From: an uncultured Draconibacterium sp.
GTDB lineage: Bacteria; Bacteroidota; Bacteroidia; Bacteroidales; Prolixibacteraceae
NCBI RefSeq assembly: GCF_963677565.1
Contig: NZ_OY781982.1
Span: 868,001-932,000 of the forward strand
Direction: 5' to 3'
DNA length: 64,000 nucleotides
This document shows, piece by piece, positions 47,461 to 55,213 of this stretch (position 1 is the first letter of the stretch; the number at the start of each line of letters is the position of its first letter). The notes under the pieces were generated by a model that was not told the DNA's origin, ran no database searches, and saw nothing but the letters and a program-made list of their open reading frames with translations. The position numbers were made by a program, and so were the translations under genes.

Positions 47461-47492
47461 AAAAGGTCAACCGATATCGATTGACCCTTTTT
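47461..47492. terminator. Palindromic terminator, near copy of 44681 element
   Basis: AAAAGGTCAACCGATATCGA followed by TTGACCCTTTTT: the same GGTCAAnCGATATCGATTGACC core as at 44681, with one mismatch and the ATGCC flank on the other side. It sits about 75 nt past the GH78 stop on the minus strand. The rest of the 47172-47566 gap has no gene that I can support. Confidence 0.75.
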
Positions 47493-47566
47493 ATGCCCTT
47501 ACAGTTAGAAGTTGTAATCAATTTCATGAAAGTCTTGATAGCTGTAATTTCTCATTAATTCTAAAA

Positions 47567-50380
47567 TCAATTTGATTGTAGCTTAAATGTGTAATTCCCT
47601 GAACCGATTGTTACTTCAAAATACCCGGAATTATTTTTAACATTCTCAATGCCGTGATTTCCCGGAATAAAATTATCGTTTTCCCAGACTTTTGTATCTC
47701 CTTCAGAAATTGTAATATTTTGAAAATCAAAAGCCGGAAGTATAACCGATGCCGCTGTATTGGCGGGTATGGAAACATGATATTGGAATGCAGTGGCACT
47801 TTTTTTCCAATTTACAGCAACTTCTCCCTGAACTGTTTCATAAGATGCGCTTACCGATTCCAGTTTTTCCGGTACGCGAGGCTCAAGGTAGATGTGTTTG
47901 TATGCTACTGAAGTTTTTCCTTCCATTGGCGATTGTATACCTGCCAGGTACTTGTAATAATATTCAACAATGGAACCAAACATTTCGTGATTATGAGAGC
48001 TTCTACCAGACCAATGCTCCAAAAGTGTGGTTGAATTATTTTCGATCCAGTAACCATAACTTGGGAAAGTAGTTTGTGTAGCAACTTCGAATGTCAGGTC
48101 GTCAAAACCTTCTTTTGAAAGTGTTGTCCACAAATATTTTGTTCCCAGAATTCCTGTATTCAAATGATTGTCTCTTGCTATAATATCATCAACAACAGTG
48201 TTTACAACCTTTTCACGATATCCATCAGGAATTATTTCTCCATTCAGAGCAAGTAACTGATAAGTTTGATACACTTCTTCAGCCCCATAAAAACCTGTTT
48301 CTTCGTCAAAAAATTTATCGTTAAAAGCGTTCTTAATTGTAGTTGAAAGTGCTTCGAATTCCCGTGCGTCTTCTGTCTTCCCAAGCTTTTCGGCAATTTT
48401 TGCCATTAAAACGGCATTGTAATAATAGTAGTATGTACTAACCACCGGATGATTGGGACCATCGCTTTGTCCGGGAGCACACCATTCACCCAGCGAGAAC
48501 CAGTAGCTACCAAAGTCGTTGATAATGTATTCTTCCTCAGGATTTGAATCGTTCATAGCAAGATCTTTCAGATACATCAAATACCGTTTCTGTGTAGGAT
48601 AATGCTCTGCCAAAATTCTTGTATCGTTATAGTAATTATACATCCACCATGGAATTAGTATATAAGCGCTTCCCCATGCAACACCACCTCCCATTCCTCC
48701 TACCAAAGTTGGCGAAGTGTTCGGAATACGGCCATTTTCTTCCTGAGTGTCGCGCATATCGTTTATCCACTTGGTGTAGAACGATGCCATATGGAAATCG
48801 TGCATCGACGTCTCTGCAATTACCTGCCCATCGCCATTGTATCCTCCTTTTTCCCTGTGTGGACAATCGGTTGGGTAGAAAACTGTATTTCCAATTTGCG
48901 ACCATAATCCGGCCTCATGAATTTGGTTAAGTAGTGGTTCTGAAGAGCTAAAAGTTCCGTTCCGTTCCAACGCTGAATTTACTACGCGACCTGACACTTC
49001 TATTTCGTCCAGGTTCTGCTTGTTGCTGGTCTCAACTTTAATATACCTGAATCCGGAGTAGAAAAAACGTGGCTCATAGGTTTCAGTTTCAGTACCTTTT
49101 AATGTGTAGTCGGTCCACACCTGAGAATGATACCTGTTTTTTGTACTCAAAATATCGCCAACTTCCAGCGGTTTTGGAAAAAGTGAGTCGTTTAATGTTT
49201 CGGCACCAGTTATACGAATGGTTACACCGGGTTCTCCTTTTACTGAAACTTTCCACCAACCAACAATATTTTGTCCCAAATCATAAAGGTAAACGCCGGA
49301 AGTGTCGTTTGTAGAAGTTACAGGCTTAATTGTTTCTCTAACTTTTACTGGTGGCATCATCTGTGATTTTAATTTTCCGCCCGGCTCAGTTGCAGCGACA
49401 ACATTTTCCCAATTTTGATCATCAAATTTAGGTGTTCCCCAACCTCCAATTTCTTTTCTGGCATCATAGTCTTCACCACCAAAGAAATTATTAAATGTAA
49501 TTGGGCCAGGCGTAGATTTCCAGCTTTCATCTGAAATCAAAACCGACTGACTTCCATCTGTATGAGTAATGTTTATTTGCGCCAACAAACCAGGTGGCGT
49601 TCCTCCTCCCCCACGTCGCCATGCATATCTGTCATCCGATCGTAACATATTATACGCTCCGTTGCCTAACATTGCACCCACAACGTTTTCTCCTTCCTTC
49701 AAAAGCTCTGTTACATCAAATGTTGAGTATAAAACAGTTTTGGTAAATTCAGTAATTGCGGGATCCATTAAATGATCACCCACTTTTGTACCGTTAAGAT
49801 ACAGTTCATAAAATCCACCGGCAGTTACAAAAGCATAGGCGTGCTCTACTTTTTTATCCACTGAGAATTCTTTCCTGAGCAAAGGGCTGGCAGTTGTAAT
49901 TGTTTCTTTTGTTGTTATCCACTTGGCTTTCCAATCCTTTTCAGCCAACAATCCGGTGTGAAAACTTGCAGGTTCACTTCCAATTGCATTTTCATTGTCG
50001 GTCCAAACCTGGACTTTCCAGAAATACTTTTTATTGCTCTGAAGAGGCGTTCCCTCATATTCAATATTAACCAAATTATCAGAGCTAATTTTACCGGAAT
50101 CCCATATATTACCGGTTCCTTTTTTCACTTCATTCAAATTTTCTCCAACAATTAACCGGTATGCACTTTGTGTAACGCCACGCTCTCCGGAAGTGATATT
50201 CCATGAAAATCTTGGTTGCAGCACATCAACCCCCAGTGGATTTTCAAGATACTCGCAGCTTAAATTAGTTATCGCTGTAGTTGTTTTTTCAGACTCACTA
50301 CAGGACATTGTAAAAAGGAGGCCAGGTATTATTACAAGGAATAATAGTTTTCTGATAAAAATAGATTTGTAGTTTCTCAT
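47567..50380 (-). CDS. GH78 alpha-L-rhamnosidase, lipoprotein
   Basis: A 937-residue exported exo-enzyme that removes terminal alpha-L-rhamnose from plant or microbial glycans. A lipobox FTMSC places the lipid-carrying Cys at residue 27. Order of domains: an N-terminal fibronectin-like sandwich (PRFSWNITSGERGVTQSAYR, YFWKVQVWTDNENAIGSEPA), the Bac_rhamnosidase N domain (FVTAGGFYELYLNGTKVGDH), a concanavalin-like domain, the (alpha/alpha)6 catalytic barrel from about 480 (FYPTDCPHREKGGYNGDGQ, typical of GH78, with the acidic residues), and a C-terminal sandwich. No SusCD or sugar-catabolic genes adjoin it. Confidence 0.93.
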   Translation of the reverse strand: MRNYKSIFIRKLLFLVIIPGLLFTMSCSESEKTTTAITNLSCEYLENPLGVDVLQPRFSWNITSGERGVTQSAYRLIVGENLNEVKKGTGNIWDSGKISSDNLVNIEYEGTPLQSNKKYFWKVQVWTDNENAIGSEPASFHTGLLAEKDWKAKWITTKETITTASPLLRKEFSVDKKVEHAYAFVTAGGFYELYLNGTKVGDHLMDPAITEFTKTVLYSTFDVTELLKEGENVVGAMLGNGAYNMLRSDDRYAWRRGGGGTPPGLLAQINITHTDGSQSVLISDESWKSTPGPITFNNFFGGEDYDARKEIGGWGTPKFDDQNWENVVAATEPGGKLKSQMMPPVKVRETIKPVTSTNDTSGVYLYDLGQNIVGWWKVSVKGEPGVTIRITGAETLNDSLFPKPLEVGDILSTKNRYHSQVWTDYTLKGTETETYEPRFFYSGFRYIKVETSNKQNLDEIEVSGRVVNSALERNGTFSSSEPLLNQIHEAGLWSQIGNTVFYPTDCPHREKGGYNGDGQVIAETSMHDFHMASFYTKWINDMRDTQEENGRIPNTSPTLVGGMGGGVAWGSAYILIPWWMYNYYNDTRILAEHYPTQKRYLMYLKDLAMNDSNPEEEYIINDFGSYWFSLGEWCAPGQSDGPNHPVVSTYYYYYNAVLMAKIAEKLGKTEDAREFEALSTTIKNAFNDKFFDEETGFYGAEEVYQTYQLLALNGEIIPDGYREKVVNTVVDDIIARDNHLNTGILGTKYLWTTLSKEGFDDLTFEVATQTTFPSYGYWIENNSTTLLEHWSGRSSHNHEMFGSIVEYYYKYLAGIQSPMEGKTSVAYKHIYLEPRVPEKLESVSASYETVQGEVAVNWKKSATAFQYHVSIPANTAASVILPAFDFQNITISEGDTKVWENDNFIPGNHGIENVKNNSGYFEVTIGSGNYTFKLQSN

Positions 50381-50706
50381 AGATTTAGGATTTTAGTTTA
50401 TTGATTATTTTGAATTTGTAACCGACAGAAAACTTTTCACCATTCCATTGTGCCCAAATTATTTTCCCCAGGATCGTAACTTGTTAAAATTATGGCAGAT
50501 TTACAAATATCCTTTAAAGATAAGAGATACTGTCAGATTTTATTAATCAACCTTGATATTTATCTTTTATACAATTGAGTGTTATGTAGTTGGGTTAAGT
50601 GTCGTTCAGTATTTAGCTTACAGCTACTCTATTCAGAGACCATGTAAAGAATCTGAACTTTACAACTCCAAATACAAAGTTTTGTTTCAATAATTTGGGC
50701 ACAAAA

Positions 50707-50730
50707 AAAGAGGTCTAAAAAGACCTCTTT
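50707..50730. terminator. Terminator of the PspC operon
   Basis: AAAGAGGTCT (50707-50716), loop AAAA, AGACCTCTTT (50721-50730), with A- or T-runs on both sides; on the minus strand it ends with GTGCCC. It lies 59 nt past the PspC gene stop. The rest of the 50381-50789 gap holds no gene that I can support. Confidence 0.8.
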
Positions 50731-50789
50731 AAATATGATGGTTCCCCTTATAGTTTAAAGTTACAAGCTAAGATTTTAAGGTTTTACAG

Positions 50790-51419
50790 TTAAGATTTTC
50801 TTCTTGAAAAAAAACTGGATTTCCTGATTTTTTTATAACTCTCCTTTACCGCATCAACTTCATCTTTAAGAAATTTCTCAATGTTTTTTATCGTAACTTC
50901 TTCTCCTTTCATTTCCAGCCGTTGTGTTGTGGTTACAGCTTTAGGCACAGCTACCCACAAAATAAGATAAACCAAAATACCCGCTCCCGATGTGAGAAGT
51001 GCAATTAAAACGACTATTAATCTTATAACCACCGGATCCATATTAAAATAAACGGCCAGACCGCCACAAACTCCGCCTAAAACAGTTTGTTCAGGATCGC
51101 GATAAAGTTTTCTTTTTCTTGTTTTCTGTCCTGCCAGTGGTTCTTCTTCTCCGGCTTCTTCCGAGAAATTCTCAGGAGTTCCCAAAGTTTCAATTAACTC
51201 TTTTACCCAATCAAGCGTAATTGCCTGATTTTTTCCGCTTGTTTTTTCAGTAAATATTTCTGCAATTCGGGCTTCAATATCAGCGAAAATCTCGTTGCCT
51301 TCATCATCTTTACCAAAGTATTTTTTCAACACTACCATATATTTCTGCAGCTCTTCATATGCGTCTTCTTCAATATGAAATATGGTGCCGCTAATATTAA
51401 TTGTCAATGTCTTTTTCAT
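50790..51419 (-). CDS. PspC-domain membrane protein
   Basis: A 209-residue protein. The first ~90 residues are a charged cytoplasmic region (MKKTLTINISGTIFHIEEDA, then EEKxSGKNQAITLDW) resembling the N-terminus of Bacteroidota PspC-type proteins. Residues 104-161 form the PspC domain (YRDPEQTVLGGVCGGLAVYF, then membrane helices ending in LILWVAVPKA). A basic tail with Arg/Lys/Ser follows (KSSFFSRRKS). PspC proteins take part in envelope stress. The last gene of a three-gene minus-strand run after the EDWM-repeat protein and PadR (44 nt after PadR). Confidence 0.85.
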   Translation of the reverse strand: MKKTLTINISGTIFHIEEDAYEELQKYMVVLKKYFGKDDEGNEIFADIEARIAEIFTEKTSGKNQAITLDWVKELIETLGTPENFSEEAGEEEPLAGQKTRKRKLYRDPEQTVLGGVCGGLAVYFNMDPVVIRLIVVLIALLTSGAGILVYLILWVAVPKAVTTTQRLEMKGEEVTIKNIEKFLKDEVDAVKESYKKIRKSSFFSRRKS

Positions 51420-51463
51420 TTTTATTGATTTTAAAGTTTTTACTTTTGTTCTGATTCTAACAA

Positions 51464-51796
51464 TTATGCCCTATTGGTTTTAACTCGGCTGACTGCACTT
51501 TCCAGTTCTCCCCACGATTCCTCCAGTTCGGTTAGGAAAGCCCTGCCTTTTTCGGTCAATTCATAATATTTTCGTGGTGGTCCCTGGGTAGATTCTTCCC
51601 AGCGATAGGATAATAATCCGTCATTTTTCAATCGGGTTAGCAATGGATAAATTGTACCCTCGACTACTATCAGATTGGCATCCCGTAGACCACTTATAAC
51701 GTTAACTGCGTACACCGGTTTATCTTTGCATACCAGCAAGATACAATATTCCAGTACCCCTTTTCTCATTTGTGCTTTTGTATTCTCTAATTTCAT
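51464..51796 (-). CDS. PadR-family transcriptional regulator
   Basis: A 110-residue one-domain winged helix-turn-helix regulator of the PadR type: MRKGVLEYCILLV (about 10-22), then SGLRDANLIVVEGTIYPLLTRL with the recognition helix, the SYRWEESTQGPPRKYY wing and LTEKGRAFL. The C-terminal dimer helix is short. PadR proteins repress neighbouring genes and are released by phenolics or stress; the ligand here is unknown. I use ATG 51796 (MKLENTKAQ) because the longer reading starts at a TTG. It lies 51 nt after the EDWM gene and 44 nt before PspC. Confidence 0.88.
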   Translation of the reverse strand: MKLENTKAQMRKGVLEYCILLVCKDKPVYAVNVISGLRDANLIVVEGTIYPLLTRLKNDGLLSYRWEESTQGPPRKYYELTEKGRAFLTELEESWGELESAVSRVKTNRA

Positions 51797-51847
51797 GATT
51801 TCTGACTTTTTAATAGTTATAATTTTTTTTGACAATTTTATATGGAA

Positions 51848-52291
51848 CTAACGATTCCATACCTTGTCAGAAGTCATCCAGTCTTCCAATTCGAGCGGCG
51901 ATTCAGTTTCTTCTGTAAACTGAAAAGACCAATGATCAAAAGTCTTATTATCAATCATCCAATCTTCAACTTTCAATGCTTCCTCCTGCTCTAATTGAAG
52001 ATACTGTGAGTAAACATCAAAACTGGCTCTGTATATCATCCAGTCTTCCACTTTTAATGCTTCTTCTGTTTCCACATCAAAATTTGAAACGTAAACATCC
52101 GCCTCAATTGATGATAAATCGGATTCGATAGAATTATCAACCATCGCAAATGCTATTCCCTTAAAACTAGCAGTTCCCGATAATGATTTTCCTAAATACT
52201 GAGCCTGTACATTTAAACTCAGAACGACTAAAATTAATCCTAATGCTAATAGTCTTGTACTTGCTTTCTGAACATTGTTTTTTGTTTTCAT
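51848..52291 (-). CDS. Secreted protein with three L-E-D-W-M repeats
   Basis: A 147-residue exported protein with a signal peptide ending LNVQAQ (about 26-31). Acidic and Trp-rich. Three motifs occur at regular steps: EEALKVEDWM (76-85), EEALKVEDWM (103-112) and SPLELEDWM (131-139), each followed by a short Asp/Asn/aromatic stretch. No enzyme motif. Repeat number and strict spacing (about 27 residues) suggest a small repeat fold that binds a partner. An unusually strong Shine-Dalgarno (AGGAGGA, plus-strand 52298-52304) lies six bases upstream. The first gene of the run before padR and pspC. Confidence 0.7.
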   Translation of the reverse strand: MKTKNNVQKASTRLLALGLILVVLSLNVQAQYLGKSLSGTASFKGIAFAMVDNSIESDLSSIEADVYVSNFDVETEEALKVEDWMIYRASFDVYSQYLQLEQEEALKVEDWMIDNKTFDHWSFQFTEETESPLELEDWMTSDKVWNR

Positions 52292-52297
52292 GACTTA

Positions 52298-52304
52298 TCC
52301 TCCT
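52298..52304 (-). promoter_or_regulatory. Strong Shine-Dalgarno of the EDWM gene
   Basis: Minus-strand AGGAGGA ends six bases before ATG 52291. Most starts in this window lack a recognisable Shine-Dalgarno, so this fixes the start and suggests high translation. Confidence 0.6.
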
Positions 52305-52386
52305 GTTGTTTTCTTGTTATCTGTAATATCGCTTTGTAACGTTTTTCAATTATATGACGCACAATTTTCCAAAGCGTTACACTCTG

Positions 52387-52431
52387 TATAGTACTTTTTT
52401 TAATATGCTTCTTTGTTTTTATTAGTACTAT
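52387..52431. promoter_or_regulatory. Candidate PadR operator upstream of the EDWM-padR-pspC run
   Basis: TATAGTAC (52387-52394) and the palindrome TAGTACTA (52423-52430) are repeated GTAC-centred half-sites 28 bp apart in the ~410-nt gap before the EDWM gene. PadR regulators bind short dyads near their own operon, so this is a candidate operator. The link is inferred from position only. Confidence 0.35.
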
Positions 52432-52671
52432 GTTATACAATATTCTTGTTGCAATAATAAAACCAAACATAACAAGCTCTTTTTGTGCACATTACAAACA
52501 CCGCACTTATTATATCAATCGAAGTAAAAATGTATTTTTGGAAGAAAATATTTATATAAGAAATGATGTATTCATAAAAATTGATCACACAAAAAAGAAT
52601 TATTTAAGGAGTATTCGCTGGAAATCATCCCAAGAATCCGGAGAGTCATTTCAAAAATCTGGGCATAAAAA

Positions 52672-52694
52672 AAGAGGTCTTAAAAAGACCTCTT
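52672..52694. terminator. Terminator of the tRNA-Asn transcript
   Basis: AAGAGGTCT (52672-52680), loop TAAAA, AGACCTCTT (52686-52694). On the minus strand a T-run then ATGCCC follows. It is only 9 nt past the CCA end of the tRNA and belongs to the family at 36551, 44674, 47461 and 50699. Confidence 0.8.
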
Positions 52695-52703
52695 CAATTT
52701 TGG

Positions 52704-52780
52704 TGGCTCCCCAGGTTGGACTTGAACCAACGACCTACGGATTAACAGTCCGCCGCTCTAACCAACTGAGCTACTGGGGA
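52704..52780 (-). tRNA. tRNA-Asn (GTT)
   Basis: Read on the minus strand: acceptor TCCCCAG at the 5' end pairs with CTGGGGA at the 3' end, followed by discriminator G and an encoded CCA (52704-52706). The D-loop contains AGCTCAGTTGGTTAGAGC, the anticodon loop is CTGTTAA with GTT for Asn, and the T-arm has GGTTCAAGTCC. Total length is 77 nt with CCA. Confidence 0.97.
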
Positions 52781-52824
52781 AGATTAATTCCCTTTGTGAG
52801 AACGTTTGCTTTTCAAAAGCGATG

Positions 52825-52853
52825 CAAAAGTAATAGCTTTTCTTAAAAGTCAA
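52825..52853 (-). promoter_or_regulatory. Promoter of tRNA-Asn
   Basis: On the minus strand TTG (plus-strand CAA 52851-52853), an 18-nt spacer and TACTTTTG (52825-52832) match the -33/-7 pattern of Bacteroidota promoters, about 45 nt upstream of the tRNA. Confidence 0.6.
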
Positions 52854-52994
52854 AACTTTTTTTCAAAAAAAAATCAATTAAAATATCTATTCCCAATCGA
52901 TGGAAAATATTCAAAAAAACAAACCATATTCTTCTTTTATTGTTATACAGTCAGTTATTAAATACAAACATTCAAAATCTTTAAAAATAGAGAA

Positions 52995-53471
52995 ATGAAA
53001 AAAATTACTAAACTTCTTTCAACTGCCTTTATTGTGGGCATAATTACACTTTCAAATTTTCAGGCAAAAGCACATTGCGAAATTCCATGTGGGATTTATG
53101 GCGACTCAGTTCGTATTGCCCTTTTGTATGAACATATTGAAACAATTGAAAAATCGATGAACCAGATCAACGAATTATCAAAATCTGATAATCCTGATTA
53201 CAATCAGTTGGTTCGTTGGGTAATGAATAAGGAAGAGCATGCTAAAGAAATGCAGGAAATTGTAAGTCAGTACTTTTTACACCAGCGTGTTAAAATAACC
53301 TCGTCAGCCGACGATGCTGCTTACAGAAAGTATGTAAAACAACTGGAATTACTGCATCATCTTTCAGTGTTCGCCATGAAAAGTAAACAAAGTACCGATT
53401 TGAGTATTATTGATACACTTCGCGAAAAACTTCATCTTTTCGAACACGCATATTTTGGCGACGATCATTAA
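52995..53471 (+). CDS. sodN: Nickel-containing superoxide dismutase, exported
   Basis: A 158-residue Ni-SOD that converts superoxide to oxygen and hydrogen peroxide. The nickel hook HCEIPCGIY (His27, Cys28, Cys32, Tyr35) matches the family's HCxxPCxxY, and the four-helix body follows with EEHAKEMQEIVSQYF. The hook comes directly after a 26-residue Sec signal peptide whose AKA motif would let signal peptidase I create His1 of the hook. In Streptomyces and cyanobacteria the hook is uncovered by a special peptidase, so here export may replace that step. It is monocistronic with a terminator at 53494. Confidence 0.92.
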   Translation: MKKITKLLSTAFIVGIITLSNFQAKAHCEIPCGIYGDSVRIALLYEHIETIEKSMNQINELSKSDNPDYNQLVRWVMNKEEHAKEMQEIVSQYFLHQRVKITSSADDAAYRKYVKQLELLHHLSVFAMKSKQSTDLSIIDTLREKLHLFEHAYFGDDH

Positions 53472-53493
53472 AAAATTCAATAACATACTGAAT

Positions 53494-53519
53494 AAAAGGA
53501 CCTTAATTAAGGTCCTTTT
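53494..53519 (+). terminator. Terminator of the Ni-SOD gene
   Basis: AAAAGGACCTT (53494-53504), loop AATT, AAGGTCCTTTT (53509-53519), then further T. It lies 23 nt past the stop. Confidence 0.85.
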
Positions 53520-53609
53520 TTGTATTTGCCATCCAACACCTTGTTTACGATAAAAAATTAAGGAACAGATTTCCTCCACCAAATTAACAATCCGGTGTCA
53601 ACTGTTTAA

Positions 53610-53617
53610 TATATTTG
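53610..53617 (+). promoter_or_regulatory. Candidate -7 element for the leucyl aminopeptidase gene
   Basis: TATATTTG matches TAnnTTTG and lies 49 nt before ATG 53667. No clear -33 TTG was found. Confidence 0.35.
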
Positions 53618-53666
53618 CGAAAAACAACTGGCATTTAATCGTTACTTTAGCCTAAAATTTAAAAAT

Positions 53667-55091
53667 ATGATCCCAAAAATATTCATAAGCTCCAAAATTG
53701 CAGAAAATGATTCAGTAGCGTGTTTATGTTCCGATTTAAAAGAAACAGCTTCAATACAAGTCACAGAAACCGAAAAAGCTTTTCTGAAAAAGAAATTAGA
53801 AAAGGAAGATACGTGTACTATTTCACGTTACCCACATTTGCTTTTTTTCGGGAAGATAAAAACCGATAAAGAACCGTATCTGCAAGCAGAAATGGCAAGG
53901 GTGGCCGGAACAAAACTTTACGATGAATTAAAAGCAGCCGGCGAAACCTCTGTTCAGTTGACAAATTTATGCATTGCCGGTTTTTTACCTGAGCTTTTAG
54001 AAGGATTGCTGCTTAACGGCTATACGTTTGATAAATACAAAAGTGAGAAAGAATCATTCAAAATTGAAAGTATATCAATTATTGATGAGCACATCACCGA
54101 CGAGAAGATCAAAGAAATTATAAATACAACCAAGGCAACATTTGTAGCACGCGATTTGGTAAACGAACCGCTGTCATTCCTTACAGCTAGTCAGTTTTCA
54201 AAAGAAATAGAGAAGTTGAGTGAAGAAGCCGGTTTTTCGCTGGAAGTGTTTAACAAGAAAAAGATTGAAGCGCTTAAAATGGGTGGACTGTTGGCAGTGA
54301 ATAAAGGAAGTATCGATCCGCCAACTTTTAACATTCTGGAATGGAAACCTGAAAACGCAAAAAACAAACAAGCCATTGTGTTGGTGGGAAAGGGAATTGT
54401 TTACGACACAGGAGGCTTAAGCCTAAAACCCACCCCTAATTCAATGGATTTCATGAAATCGGACATGGGAGGTGCCGCCGGAATTGTTGCAGCAACTTAT
54501 GCGGCTGCGTTAAATAAACTTCCGTTACATATTATCGGTCTGGTTCCGGCTACCGACAATCGTCCCGATGGAAATGCTTACGTGCCGGGCGATATCATTA
54601 AAATGTTCGACGGAACTACCGTCGAAATCAAAAACACCGATGCAGAGGGAAGACTCATTCTTGCCGATGCATTGAGCTATGCAAAAAAATACAAGCCTCA
54701 ACTGGTAATCGACTGCGCTACTTTAACGGGTTCTGCTGATATTATTTCCGGTCCACATGCAGCAGTCGTTATGGGAAATACACCTGAACACATGGAATTA
54801 CTGAAACAATCAGGATTTAATACTTTTGAACGCCTGATAGAAGTTCCGCTTTGGGAAGAATATGCAGCACCTCTAAAATCGCCAATAGCAGATTTAAATA
54901 ATCTTGGTACCCGCGAAGGACAATCAACCATAGCTGGGAAGTTTCTGGAACATTTTACCGATTATAAATGGATACATATTGATATGGCCGGAACAGCATT
55001 CAGAAAAGAAAAAGATGCATACCGCCCCGCCGGAGGAACAGGTTTTGGCGCACGTTTAATCTATTATTTCTTTAAAACAATGATTAACTGA
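53667..55091 (+). CDS. Leucyl aminopeptidase, M17
   Basis: A 474-residue cytosolic bimetallic aminopeptidase that releases N-terminal residues from peptides. Metal- and catalytic-site segments are GKGIVYDTGGLSLKP with Lys242 and Asp247, KSDMGGAAG (264-272) and the M17 signature NTDAEGRL (323-330) with its conserved Arg. The N-terminal domain (about 1-160) is divergent, as in many M17 proteins. It appears monocistronic. Confidence 0.95.
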   Translation: MIPKIFISSKIAENDSVACLCSDLKETASIQVTETEKAFLKKKLEKEDTCTISRYPHLLFFGKIKTDKEPYLQAEMARVAGTKLYDELKAAGETSVQLTNLCIAGFLPELLEGLLLNGYTFDKYKSEKESFKIESISIIDEHITDEKIKEIINTTKATFVARDLVNEPLSFLTASQFSKEIEKLSEEAGFSLEVFNKKKIEALKMGGLLAVNKGSIDPPTFNILEWKPENAKNKQAIVLVGKGIVYDTGGLSLKPTPNSMDFMKSDMGGAAGIVAATYAAALNKLPLHIIGLVPATDNRPDGNAYVPGDIIKMFDGTTVEIKNTDAEGRLILADALSYAKKYKPQLVIDCATLTGSADIISGPHAAVVMGNTPEHMELLKQSGFNTFERLIEVPLWEEYAAPLKSPIADLNNLGTREGQSTIAGKFLEHFTDYKWIHIDMAGTAFRKEKDAYRPAGGTGFGARLIYYFFKTMIN

Positions 55092-55165
55092 TTTTGAATT
55101 ATTATTTTGAATGTCAAGCAGATTTGCAGCATAAACATTAACATGCTCAATTAAATTAAATAAAT

Positions 55166-55173
55166 TAACTTTG
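55166..55173 (+). promoter_or_regulatory. Candidate -7 element for the pdxA-ruvA-sprA run
   Basis: TAACTTTG, a TAnnTTTG match, 40 nt before the pdxA start. The -33 region is not clear, but the TAACTTTGCAGG form is typical of Bacteroidota promoters. Confidence 0.45.
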
Positions 55174-55213
55174 CAGGGCTCAAAAAAGGGCAAAATATCT
55201 GAAACAAAATACA

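Noticed and set aside
52288..52470. 60-codon minus-strand ORF upstream of the EDWM gene
   Set aside because: It overlaps the Shine-Dalgarno and candidate operator region and has a low-complexity Lys/Ile composition.
52430..52846. 138-codon plus-strand ORF over the tRNA region
   Set aside because: Its end reads VGLEPTTYGLTVRRSNQLSY, which is the translation of the reverse strand of tRNA-Asn, a well-known false protein in annotations.
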